Position numbers and translations under genes: made by a program. A stretch of 64,000 bases of DNA from Holtermannia corniformis (lineage: Eukaryota > Basidiomycota > Tremellomycetes > Holtermanniales), in assembly GCA_001599935.1 (NCBI GenBank), contig BCIJ01000006.1, positions 343,373 to 407,372 of the forward strand. Reading direction: 5' to 3'. This document shows positions 1 through 9,928 of the stretch, one piece after another. Every line of letters begins with the position of its first letter. Position 1 is the stretch's first letter. A model generated the notes under the pieces. It had not been told where the DNA came from. It worked only from the letters and a program-made list of their open reading frames with translations, and ran no database searches.

Positions 1-53
1 TACTTTGTAGGCTTCGCCTACGGCTCTGATGTCTAGCACGCCATCCTGACTGT

Positions 54-142
54 CTCGCCGGATGTAGTGTTCCTCGGCGCCTTGACTACATCCTCGCCGC
101 GGCAGACGTGTCTTGGCTACATCCTCGCCGGATGTAGTGTTC
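54..142. repeat. short direct and inverted repeats at left edge
   Basis: A 19-base unit, CTCGCCGGATGTAGTGTTC, occurs at 54-72 and again at 124-142. Between them the unit CTACATCCTCGCCG occurs at 86-99 and 117-130, and it is partly the reverse complement of the first unit (GGATGTAG against CTACATCC). The block could be the edge of a dispersed repeat or a small foldback element. No gene is seen in bases 1-339. Confidence 0.6.
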
Positions 143-339
143 GCCAGATCCGGCGTCATGCCGGCTTGCCGAGGGGATGGCTGGCTGAGTGGCGTATTCC
201 AACACTGTGTTCTCACAGGAACGGATAGGATGCCCATCTATTGTGTATACAGCTGATGTGTGCTGGGCGTAATGAATGCATTTGTGCTCTAATCCGGGAA
301 TGTGGTGTTTTCGCTTTGTTGATCGCGCGTACAGTGTTG

Positions 340-630
340 CTAGGCCGGCTTGGTAAAGAGCCTGCTCAACCTCTCCTTGGTGATGCTCTCCAAAACAGGG
401 CGATCAGCCGGAGCTACGTCGGGCCACGCTTCTCGCACAATCGTCTCGCAGATTTCCTGCTCTTTCTCGTCAGTAACCACAGTCTTGCGATACATGTCCA
501 CGTAACGCTCCGCTAATGGTAGCCATGAATCCGGGTTTCGAGTCACAATCTCCCGTCGCGTCGATTCACTAAGGTTGAAGTAAACTGATGGATCTATCTT
601 GAAAACACAGTCGGCGGGAAGGGTCGTCAT
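340..630 (-). CDS. small hypothetical protein (96 aa)
   Basis: I do not recognise this protein. The frame stays open further upstream to an ATG at 879, but that extension (rich in Arg, Cys and Gln) looks unlike protein. I therefore prefer the ATG at 628-630, which starts MTTLPADCVFKIDPSVYF. The rest is hydrophilic and likely helical, with charged stretches such as RREIVTRNPDSWLPLAERYV and a basic C-terminus ending RLFTKPA. No signal peptide, membrane segment or known domain is visible. It could be the terminal exon of a longer gene whose upstream exons I cannot place. Confidence 0.4.
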   Translation of the reverse strand: MTTLPADCVFKIDPSVYFNLSESTRREIVTRNPDSWLPLAERYVDMYRKTVVTDEKEQEICETIVREAWPDVAPADRPVLESITKERLSRLFTKPA

Positions 631-1684
631 GCTGACTCGAGTTTGGCGTTGGAGAGTTTGACAGGTAAAGCGTCGTTCTTGTACGTGTTGTACACGGCAC
701 GGCGACTGCCCTTGGCCTTCCAAAGCGGGGACCGTCAAGCAGAAGGGAACACGTCCTTTCGACCAAAGCCAAGCGCTGCTGACCGGCGCGTACACAGTGC
801 GCAGGGCGCGCCGCCACTCTATCATCAGTGTCAAAGGTTCAAACTGCATCTCAGACGAGCTTGCAGGACCTTTTGTCATGACACATATAGGTTACTATCT
901 ACGCGCAGTCCGCCTCTTCATCGCTCGTGCCCCGGATATATCGCTAGACTATACAGCATCTTGGCCTCACCCGGATTGAAGACAGCTTGTGCTCGTTCCG
1001 GACACAGAGCAGAACTTCAGTCCGCGGCGCTTTATCCGCACTTTGGCAAGTGTTCCCGGCAAGGTGTACCGCGGCCATCTGTGACGCCGTCACCGGTGGT
1101 GACGGTCGTGCAGTCGTTGTCAAGTTGGTGTGCCCTGCCACGCAGCCCCATGCAGACCTTATACAAGACCTACCTCAAGTCAGTGTGCGGCTCACTCGTG
1201 CCGGGCAGCCTATGTGTCTATCCCGCTTGTGTAGGGCTGCGCGACAGTGTCAGGATTGTCATGGGCATCTTCGAGGACGTGGGACATGCGCTACAAATAT
1301 CAATTCCAAACTACTGCCTGTGAGTCAGACCCCGACTTGACAAGGTATACGTATACTGACTTTATCAGTCTCAAGATCAAAGCGCAGTATGAACTCAAAC
1401 GACTGCACGTCGTGCATGGCTCTATCACCCAAAACACACTGTCCGCTCCAATGACGGTCATCCACGAAGGAGAACAGTGCGACTCGAAGACGCTCAGTCC
1501 AATCAGGCTCACGGTAATCGACGTCGCCAGCAAACCGACAAGAACATACATGTTCAATGCAACAATCTGGGCTCTGTGTCATCTAGCGAAAAGCACCATA
1601 TTGCACCGCAATGCTAGATTTGGCTAGTCTACATCTGCTGAAAGCCACTGCCGTCTCGCATCCGGCGCATCATTTCTACAGCCG
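631..1684. other. ambiguous region with overlapping short ORFs
   Basis: No gene can be assigned with confidence. Around 1247-1627 three ORFs overlap. One on the plus strand has 126 codons. One on the minus strand from an ATG at 1551 begins with a hydrophobic stretch (MYVLVGLLATSITVSLIGL) followed by several cysteines. A second minus frame (1325-1582) is acidic with good amino-acid balance. None has a recognisable domain and they cannot all be genes. The rest (631-1246) holds only short frames with unlikely composition. Confidence 0.3.
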
Positions 1685-3484
1685 TCAATTGCAAGGGTGA
1701 ATGCTGTACTCGGCGCCGATGACTAGGTGATCGCTAGCGCAGATGCCCTTGCGAGGCAGTCCCGGCTCCAGCGCTTCAGCATTGGCGGGTGCGAGTACAC
1801 GCTGCACCGTGAGACTGGGTCGTGATTCGTCTGCAGGAGGAAGCAAGAAAATGTAGTCTAGATATTTATTAGTGGCTAACCAGACCATGTGAATCAACGT
1901 ACCGAGCGTCAACCTCCACAGAGGCGTAAAGCACGTCCAACCTGGCTCTCGATCGCCTGCTCGTTCATCACTGCCGTCGATTGACTTGTCGCGCCGACCT
2001 CCGAAAGCTTCTGCTTTGACGCCGGCTATCCGATCTTCCCACCCACCGACGCCGTACGCGCTTTGTACCGGCCGGTCCCTCAGCAATCGGCGTGCCATGG
2101 CAGCCAAGTCCTCTGACGTCAGCAGACCGTCGGCTGGTGTAGCTCGGCGCGTGTTCTTGATCGAGCGCTCGTGGTTATCGGGCAGATCACCGTCGGCGTT
2201 ACTCTCGTCCTCTCCTTCACCTTCACTCTCATCGTCATTTCCGGCGTCAACTCCAGGCACAATGTTATCAACGCTTGTGTGGACGATACGAGAGTAGTTG
2301 AGGTCGTCCACCATGTATTGCGGGAGAGGCACCGTTGGCGCTGTAAGCAATCGATATGTGGGTTCAGACGGTTGTGTGTTGAGATCTGCTTGTGTAAGTG
2401 ACAACCCCGAGCTGGTGTGCACACTTACCGCCGGAGAGGAATGCCGGCCATAAGTCGAGCCCATGCTCGCTCTGAAACTTGTTGATGGCATTGACGAGCA
2501 ACAATATCTGCCGTGTCCGTTCGTAGGCAAACTTGGGATGCCAGAACCTACAGCTATCAGCGGGACTCGGAATGCTATACCGCAACTGACAGATGTGTCG
2601 TAGCGACGATGATGCCGCTCCCGTCCTCACCCTCGAGCGCAACGACGAGCCCTACATTCCGAGTTTGTCGAGTGCCTCCCCTCCTCCTCCTGCCGTCGCT
2701 TCCTTCGGGTTCTGTAGGCTCCTGCTTATCCTCGAACGCGTTCCATAGGCTCTCATCGTCCAAAAAAACCGTCTTCTGGGCCTTGATCCGATACTTTGAT
2801 GACCGGTACAGCACGACGAGGCCGTGTTGCTTGCCCGGTCCGCGAGTCTGCGCTGCAGCGTAACCCGGCAGCAATGGCAGGAAGGCATCAAGTTTGTCGA
2901 CCTCCTACAAGGACATGAGCTTGATGATATACCTGGGCAGATAGACGCACCTGGAGGACAAAGATGTCACTGTCGTAATACTTCATCTCGGCCAGCATCA
3001 TTGACTTGCGTTCTGTCCACTTGAGACAATCAGAGCCAGGAAAGAGATCGCGGCCTACGAACGTCAACAAGCTGAAGCCGACGCAGCATTCGAACTCACG
3101 GACCAGAGTCTGCGCGAGCATCTTGACACTGTCAGCTCCCACTAGACACACCGTAGCAACCTAACTCACATTCCACGAGACAATCGACACCGTCCTACCC
3201 TTCGGATCTGACGACGAAGCCACATCGACCCAAGGTCGTTTCATGAATCGACTTCGCTCTGCTTCTTCTGCCTGCTCCTTCGAGACATCGCAATTGGCTG
3301 CATTGGCAGCTTTCTTGGCGAGCTTTGCAGCCTTGCGTTGAGCTTGCTTTTCGAGTTGATCGGGCGTGAGCTCGAAAGGGGCGGTCATGCTGCGTACGCT
3401 TGTAGAGACTATCGTGCAAGTGACTGGTCTACGGATCGACGTGATCAGAGTTCTTGGAGTGCTACTAGTTGCTCTTGTGAGCAT
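1685..3484 (-). CDS. NGL2: NGL2/CCR4-type RNA exonuclease
   Basis: This is an endonuclease/exonuclease/phosphatase-fold 3'-5' RNA exonuclease of the Ngl2 branch of the CCR4 family; in yeast Ngl2 trims the 3' end of 5.8S rRNA. Exons join to give the family's landmarks in order: SWN then MLAQTLVR joined to RDLFPGSDCLKW, then KSMMLAEMKYYDSDIFVLQ joined to EVDKLDAF (catalytic Glu), then TTHL joined to FWHPKF, then FLSG joined to DLNTQPSE (the GDxN motif), then TLDYIFL, and finally SDHLVIGAEY with the catalytic Asp-His. Introns are short, e.g. from 3169 (GTGAGT). The N-terminus from the ATG at 3484 is Ser/Thr/Arg-rich, which could be a mitochondrial or nuclear signal. A long acidic insert (EGEGEDES region) lies before the last exon. 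The next gene in the same orientation (TTC7) ends 115 bp upstream. Confidence 0.85.
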
Positions 3485-3599
3485 ACACCTGATGATCAGC
3501 AGCTAGAACGCATCGACGTCCGTGCGTCCCCACGTGGTCGATCGGTAAAATGATGATGATGATGAATAAAGTACAAGCGTCTATAGCAAGCTACAATGA

Positions 3600-6500
3600 T
3601 CAGGCCCAACGCTCGAGCGCATCCCGCGGCGCTCTGCAGCCTCTACTCCGTTCCAACTCGAGCGCGTAGACCAAGCACTCCCTCACTCGCTCGTCACGAC
3701 CACCCTGAGCCTCGCACGCTTTGCCAAGGTAATACCACGCTTCTGGGACGTCCCACCCGACGTTCTGCGTCAGTTGATTCAGTAGGCTGTGTGCGAGGTC
3801 GATAGAGCCTGTTGAGAGGTACAGCTTTGACAAGGAGACGACGGCAGGCGGATAGTCGGGTTTGAGGAGCATCGCTTTGACAAGCGCTGGTAAAGCAAGA
3901 TCAGGCGATGATGTTGCAATGTGGTAAAGCCCGAGCTAGAAGGCTGTTAGCAGAATCCAAGTCACAATGTGGTCACGTACTTGTACCCAAACGTCCGGGC
4001 TCTCGGGGTCCATCACTTCGGCCTCCTGGATCGCGCCCAACGCCTGCTCAAGTTTGCCCGAGCGCCGGAACGTAGCAGCCGACATGAGCCACAACGAACT
4101 GAGTATCCGAGTTTCGGCTGGTGTCCGTCCAGACTCGGCTTGAGCAGTCGCCGCCAAAGGTGGAGGGGGCGGAGGAGCAGGCTGAGTACTGCCACCTCGA
4201 TAGTGCGAGTGCGCGATCGTAGGGGGCGCAGTCGATGTTGCAGAGACCGTGCGATTGCGGTGAATAGACAGATCTAGCCTGATCAGCTGTACGCTCCATC
4301 TGTTGTGACAAGCCGCTCACTGCTCGCCGAGGCCGCCTGGCTCGGGCTCACATGTCCCTTGAGCGACCGATTCCGACCCAACGTCGAACCGCCCGACGGC
4401 ACATGCAAATGTCGCGGCAAGAAGCGCTGCTTGCGTATCGACAGCTTTTCCATCCTCGCCGCATCCAGCTCAGTATCCGACGGTACAGTCGAAGCCGCCG
4501 GCGACGAGTCTGTGGACGTGACCGCAAACCCAGGCAGGTCCGCTTCTCGCTGCTCATCTGCCGGCGGATGCACTTTATGCACATGCTTCAGCGCGATCCC
4601 GCATGACCCGTGGAAACACCCACCAGAGATCATCGATTCGCCCAAGCCCTTTGGTCCCGGTGCAGATTCCGTGACGGCGACAAAACTGCCGCTGAGATCA
4701 CTCACGACGCTCGCAGCCTGAGCAGGACCGGTCCGTCGTTTCATGCCGCTGCGAGCAGAAAAGAAGACAAAGAGCTCTTGCTGCCTGATCAGAGCTACTT
4801 CGGGCCCGTACAGCTTTTCGGCAATCACGTTTGCCGTCTTGCGGAGCTGAATAACCTGTTCGAGGCGCTTGATGCGTGAGATGGGGCGTGGTTCGAGCGT
4901 GTGGGTTCGGATTGGCTCAAGCTGGCCCGATGGTTGGAGTATCCGCTTGGTGGAAGGTCCCGGCTGAGCGACAACGGCACTCGCAAAGTCCTTGACCTCG
5001 ATCCCGGCCTCATCAAGCGCGCCACTCGAATCCACCGACGCGCCAGTCGCATCATCCACCTCCTTTGCCTCGCCCTCGGCCCATACCCTGACGCCCACAT
5101 CAACAACTTTGGCCGCGCCCTCCCAATCTTCCTCAGCAGTCAAGAGAATTGCCAGGAGATGCCAAGCCTGGATACAGGCTGGGTCAAGCTCGAGGCTGGT
5201 CCGGATCGCTGCCAATGCGGGTTCAAGAGCGCGCGCTTCGGCTTGCGCGTACGCCAAGTGATAGAAGGCTGTGGCGGATGTAGAATTTGTCGTTGTCGCA
5301 GCTTGGAGGTGACTCAGAGCTTCAGACTGGAAGCGTGGCCGATCGGTCGTCTCTGCGCCTACGAAAAGTCAATAAAATACTGACAACAACCCAGCGTGAC
5401 GCACCTTGCATAGCCATGGCCATCCTCACGATCCCCTTTGCCTCTTCGACCTCGGCAGTGAGACGATCCCGCTCATGCGACTTTGATTGCGCGACGACGT
5501 CGCCTGCAAGCACTACATACTCCCAGGCTTCTACCGCCTCGGCTAGCTTGCCTACGAGCAGCCTCGCGCCCTCGATCAGAGCCCGCACGAAAGTCGCGTC
5601 ATCGTCCGCTTCTTTCATATGCTGCTGTGCGGCTTCGACATTGTCCGCAGCCGAAGCCTGTGTTTGCCGAGCCTTGTTCACGAGGCGCACATACAGCTCG
5701 AAGCAGCGTTGAGCGTCTTGAGCGTCTTCTGGTCGCTCCGAGTCTGCGAGCAGGCGCACGAGGTGGCGTAACACCGCTTGTGATTGAAATGTGAGCTGCA
5801 TGGCCCACCACAGCAGCTTGATGACTTGTGTGCGGAGTTCGCCAGCAAGGGGATGACTGGGGTGTGCGATGGATTGATGGTACAGCCCGACGGCGGATTC
5901 GATGAAGCCTGCCACGCGGTGGTTGGATTGCCCGGCGCGAGGAAACGCAGTAGTTGTCGTCAACAGCTCTTGACCTTGTATCAGTACCGTCTCAACTTGG
6001 CGATGCCACACCACGCGCGCCGGCGCAGCGGGGAACGAAGCCTCGAGTGCGCGGAGATATAGTCGGAGCATGACGGCGCGTTGGCGTGGCTTGAAGCTAG
6101 ATGGCCACGCTTGTGCGACCTCATGATATGTTTGCAACACGGACAGAGTCCGTTCGAGGTCGTGCTGCCGTGCCGAGAGGATTGCGGCTCGACTGAGGGC
6201 TCGAGAGATGAAGCGATGTACTTCGCGGTAGGGTTGGAATGCGGCTGGTTGGGCGGCTGCGAAAGCCGGCAAGGAAGGAAGGAGTGCTGCCGCGGCAAGA
6301 TAGGCATCTAGCGCTGCTTGTAGGTTTGGGGTTGGGGCAAGCTCATAGCTGATCCCCTGGAGACAGCGCGCACGGAGCCTGTCAACTACCGAAGCGCTGC
6401 CAGGCACAATGCCATCGGCGGTCCAGTCGATCTGCGCGTAAACCTCGAGCGCTTTCAGATGCTCGCCGAGAGCATGCAGATGGTATGCGAGCACGAGCTT

Positions 6501-7318
6501 GGTCGTCTGTGACCATGAGCACATGGCATGGTTATGACGGATGCGACTTACTTGTGCCTCGGCACCTCCTGCGCGACTACTCTCCAAGCTACCGACGGCA
6601 TCGCGGGTTTCCATCCTCCGTTCCTCTGCGATACCTGCCCACCACCCGCTCCCACCGGCCAGTAACGTCTCTTCTTCGTCGTCACCGTCCAAATCGCCCG
6701 GTGTCAGGTACGCCACCTCGGCAACCTGAGCCCCTGGCGGGCGGACGGTCGCACTGCTACTCGCGTCTGCCCTGTTGGCACGTCCCGGCAGGTGCAGGTG
6801 CGGTCGATGAACGTGTATGAACGAACTCGAGGACGTGCTGTTGCTAACGCCCGACGAGAGGTCGGTCGTCTGTGAGTCCGGGGAAGAAGTCGTGGCGGGA
6901 ACAGTTGTCCAACCAGAGCCGCTGGTGTGCACGGGGTGTGAAGTGGTGCTGAGGTAGAGGAGGGAGATGTCTTGGAGGTGACGAACAAGAGAGGTTGCTG
7001 TCGGTCCAAATCAGCATTCCACCCATGACAAGGTATGGTATAAGCCATCGATTGAACATGCACGGACTGCGCGTGTCCGTTGACAGCGGCTAACTCGCCG
7101 TGATATCATGTGGACGATGAGCAGTACTCACAGCCACCACAGTGCTTTCCCCATTTGCGCACAAGCTCATTCCATCCGAGCGTCGGCGTCGTCCCGCCAT
7201 ACGCCTTTGCGACGGCCGAGTCTGCCCATACCCCGCTCACGAGGGCCTGAGTGAGCGCGTCGGCATAGTGGCTCGCCTTTGGGTTGGCGAGAGTCTGCGA
7301 AGACGCAGCAGATGCCAT
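3600..7318 (-). CDS. YPP1: TTC7/YPP1 tetratricopeptide scaffold protein
   Basis: This is the fungal counterpart of TTC7/Ypp1, a TPR superhelix that bridges Efr3 and the Stt4/PI4KA lipid kinase at the plasma membrane. The start at 7318 gives MASAASSQTLANPKASHYAD, followed by the conserved TLGWNELVRKWGKH segment. After one intron comes TSLVRHLQDISLLYLSTT. The large central exons (about 6932-5322 and 5257-4283) hold helical repeats such as YHLHALGEHLKALEVYAQID, with low-complexity acidic and Ser-rich linkers. The C-terminal exon carries canonical TPR sequence (PAVVSLSKLYLSTGSIDLAH, PEAWYYLGKACEAQGGRDER) and ends at 3600. The length, around 1,100 residues after splicing, fits the family. It diverges from the DUF2470 gene across 262 bp. 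Confidence 0.8.
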
Positions 7319-7580
7319 TGCTGTCTAGCGGCGAGTGAGCAGCAGCAGCAGAGACTGGTGACAAGGAGAGGATTCGCACGGCGCGCGCACTGGAGGGACG
7401 GTAGGCGTGACGTACGTCTGATTAGGCGACCGGTGATCACCAATAGGTGCCTCAGTAGGTGTGCAACGCCACGTGAAGATAGCGATTAGGCTCGGCCGAT
7501 CACAGAACCGAGCAACAGTACAAGTTGCGCAGCAGTCACCAAGTCTCAGCTGCGCAACTCCCTGACCAGCATCACCTACA
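7319..7580. promoter_or_regulatory. shared divergent promoter region
   Basis: These 262 bp separate the start codons of the minus-strand TTC7 gene and the plus-strand DUF2470 gene, so both promoters must lie here. I see no clear TATA box. Confidence 0.45.
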
Positions 7581-8681
7581 ATGTCGGCAGCACTGTGAGA
7601 GCCATGTGAACCTCCGTCGACTTGACTGACACTTGCAGGCATCAGTACATCCTGCACATGAACGGCAACCAGGACCAACTACTCGGTCTGTTGCATTCAC
7701 CACTTGAAAGCACCATTACTCACCCTCTCAGCCATCATCAAACACTTTGTACCAGCTTCTCAGCTCCCGCACGGCTCTTTGGGTCAATTGATCATCCTCA
7801 AAGTCTCCGAGGGGGGCGATGCACTCGTCATCATTGCCGATGAGCCGGCCAACCTACCAGCCGACCACCCGTCCGGGGACCCATACAAGATTAGCGTCCC
7901 GCTCAAGCCACGGTTATCGAACCCGGACGATGCCAAGGAACTGCGCGCAAGGCTGACACAGATGAAGAAGGAGGCCTTTGCGGCTTTTGACGTTGTGCGT
8001 TCCACTATCAATTCACGTCGTGGCAAGCGCTGACGGCCGATACTGTAGGTCGATCACCCGGTTATCACGACATTCGAGCACCCACCATGGCTACCGTACA
8101 AACTTCCAATCGTCATCGGCCTCGCGCTGCAAGCCTACACGATCCTTGGTCCTGTCACGCGCCCGGTCCCAGGCAGTCCGGAATGGATCCGGCAGTTTGT
8201 CACCTATCACATCGGTAGCTGGTTCTTGTATGGCAGTGTGGCGCTGCTCGTCGTGTCTGTGCGTAGCGTATCACGCAACAGAGTCGAGACTGACACAGTC
8301 GTCACAGCATCTGATCGAGACGATCCATGTGAACCGGCTCTGCACCAAGCATCAGATTCCGTGGGATGCCCGGGTACGCTCCGATGCGCAATTCCTACCC
8401 TCGGACTCGTATGCTTACGACCGCTTAGAAACTCTACTTGCTGTGGACTGCGATCCTCGGCGGGGCCGTCATCAGCGAGCTCTCCGAAAAGGGTATGTGC
8501 TTCGCCCGCTTTGCGCGACAAGCCTGACGAGTGGCACGCAGCGATGGAGATCAAGCTGAGACAGATTTATATCAAGAGTGGGGACATGGTCGTGACTGTT
8601 GAAACAGGGTCCAAGGGGGATGGGAACGGCACAAGCAAAGGCAAGGGGGACAGCAAGCGTGAAGGTAAAAAGGACATCTAA
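7581..8681 (+). CDS. DUF2470-domain integral membrane protein
   Basis: Six exons can be joined in frame. MSAAL joins HQYILHMNGNQDQLLAIIKH, the HMN..D..LL signature of the DUF2470 domain (seen at the end of haem/FMN-binding split-barrel proteins and in fungal membrane proteins). It continues with GQLIILKVSEGGDALVII and ends the domain near FDV. Later exons encode hydrophobic helices (LPIVIGLALQAYTILGPV; GSWFLYGSVALLVVS; LYLLWTAILGGAVISEL), then MEIKLRQIYIKSGDM and a Gly/Lys-rich basic tail (KGKGDSKREGKKDI). Introns include 7595-7638 and one beginning with GTCTGT near 7685. The basic tail suggests a cytosolic or ER-lumenal C-terminus, which cannot be resolved here. The molecular function is not known to me; only the domain is recognised. 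Confidence 0.7.
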
Positions 8682-8823
8682 GCGATGCAGCACGGTAGCA
8701 TCAGCTGTCACTCGAATCCGCAGTGCCAAGTGCGCTGTCGCGCTGATGCGATTCTTGAAACAGAAAGCTGCCACCCATGCAATGTACATGTAAACGCTTG
8801 GTGCTACACACGAGATCACACGC

Positions 8824-9777
8824 TTAGATCACCCCCTCGTCTCTCAGACACCGCCCCAGCATCTCGGCTACCCTCCTCGCCCTCTCCACGCCCTCCCAGC
8901 CATCCTCGGTGCCATCCTGGTCCCCAACACAGAGCTTCCAACCCTGCACACCAACCGGCAAGCACCCCTGCAAGAACTCGTCCACCACAGCCCGCCCAAC
9001 CCCCGGTGGCGCCTCGGCCTCCAGTATCAGACCCGTATGTGGAGGCGCGAGAACGTGGATCCTCAGTTGAATACGCGTGAGTGGCGACGGAGGCGGAGTG
9101 AGCGCTATACTGTGCAGTGTGAGGAGATGGCCGGGGAGGGACGTCGCTGTCGCTTTTTCGGCAGTGTTGGCCGCTGTCTGTGCGGCGTCAGTGCATGCAA
9201 GCAACCAGCAGATAAGCGTGGTACATACAGTCTTTGCAGATTTGGCAACACCGATCACGAATGGGCTCGAGAGGGCGTTGAGTAGCGGTACGACGTTACC
9301 AGCGGGCGCGACGGCCAGCGTCTGGAACCGCTTCGACACTGGCGTCGGTGCATCCACATCGACTTTCATCTCGGCGTCATTGCTGTTCTCATTCCCAGAG
9401 CCTGCAGTTGTCTCAGAGCCAGCGATCGTCTTCTGATCGATCATGAGAAAGGCGACATTCTCCAACGTGGTGACGGAAGGGAACGAGATGACGGTCAGGT
9501 TGCGCGTAGTGGGCGTATCAAACGAAGCACGGTAGGTCCGCAACGAGACTGTTGACTTCGTACTTGGTATGATCTGCATGGAGTCAGTTGGTTCGTCGAT
9601 CTGATTTGGTGAGACGGGCGCACGTTATACTGCTCCAAGACACATTGGAGGACGATTTCAACGGCGCTGAGAGGTGATTGCGGCGGTTGAGCCCATCGCA
9701 ATAGCCTGATAATGTACAGTCAGCACCGCTTGTGAATCCATACAGCTGGCAAGAGCGACGTACGCGGTGTAGCCCAT
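8824..9777 (-). CDS. MED20: Mediator complex subunit 20 (MED20/Srb2-like)
   Basis: The first exon starts at 9777 with MGYTA and splices to LLRWAQPPQSPLSAVEIVLQ, matching the MGV-x-A-xx-RW opening typical of Med20. A second intron leads to IIPSTKSTVSLRTYRASFDT and then to beta-rich sequence ending in a conserved-looking C-terminal segment (LILEAEAPPGVGRAVVDEFL) that resembles the family's last strand-helix unit. The estimated length is about 280 residues, slightly longer than usual because of a Glu/Asn/Ser-rich insert (GSETTAGSGNENSNDAE). Med20 is a head-module subunit that pairs with Med18 and contacts RNA polymerase II. Assignment rests on the ends and overall pattern; the middle is divergent. 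It is divergent from MLH1 with 151 bp between starts. Confidence 0.6.
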
Positions 9778-9928
9778 GCCGAGTGNTGCAGGATGGTGAC
9801 AGCTGCGCACAGACCTCGACGTTTGGCGTTTCATGTCCACGTGGCGGTGTTCACATGAAACAATCAAAGTCAGCACAGACTGTATAGGTCAGCTTGATCC
9901 TCGTCAGCCGTCGATTGACCTGCACGCT
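9778..9928. promoter_or_regulatory. shared MED20/MLH1 promoter region
   Basis: Only 151 bp lie between the MED20 start codon (minus) and the MLH1 start codon (plus), so this interval must carry both promoters. It also contains the one ambiguous base of the window, an N at 9786. Confidence 0.5.
9786..9786. other. ambiguous base N
   Basis: This is the only undetermined base in the window. It lies 9 bp upstream of the MED20 start codon, inside the promoter shared with MLH1, and affects no codon. Confidence 0.95.
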
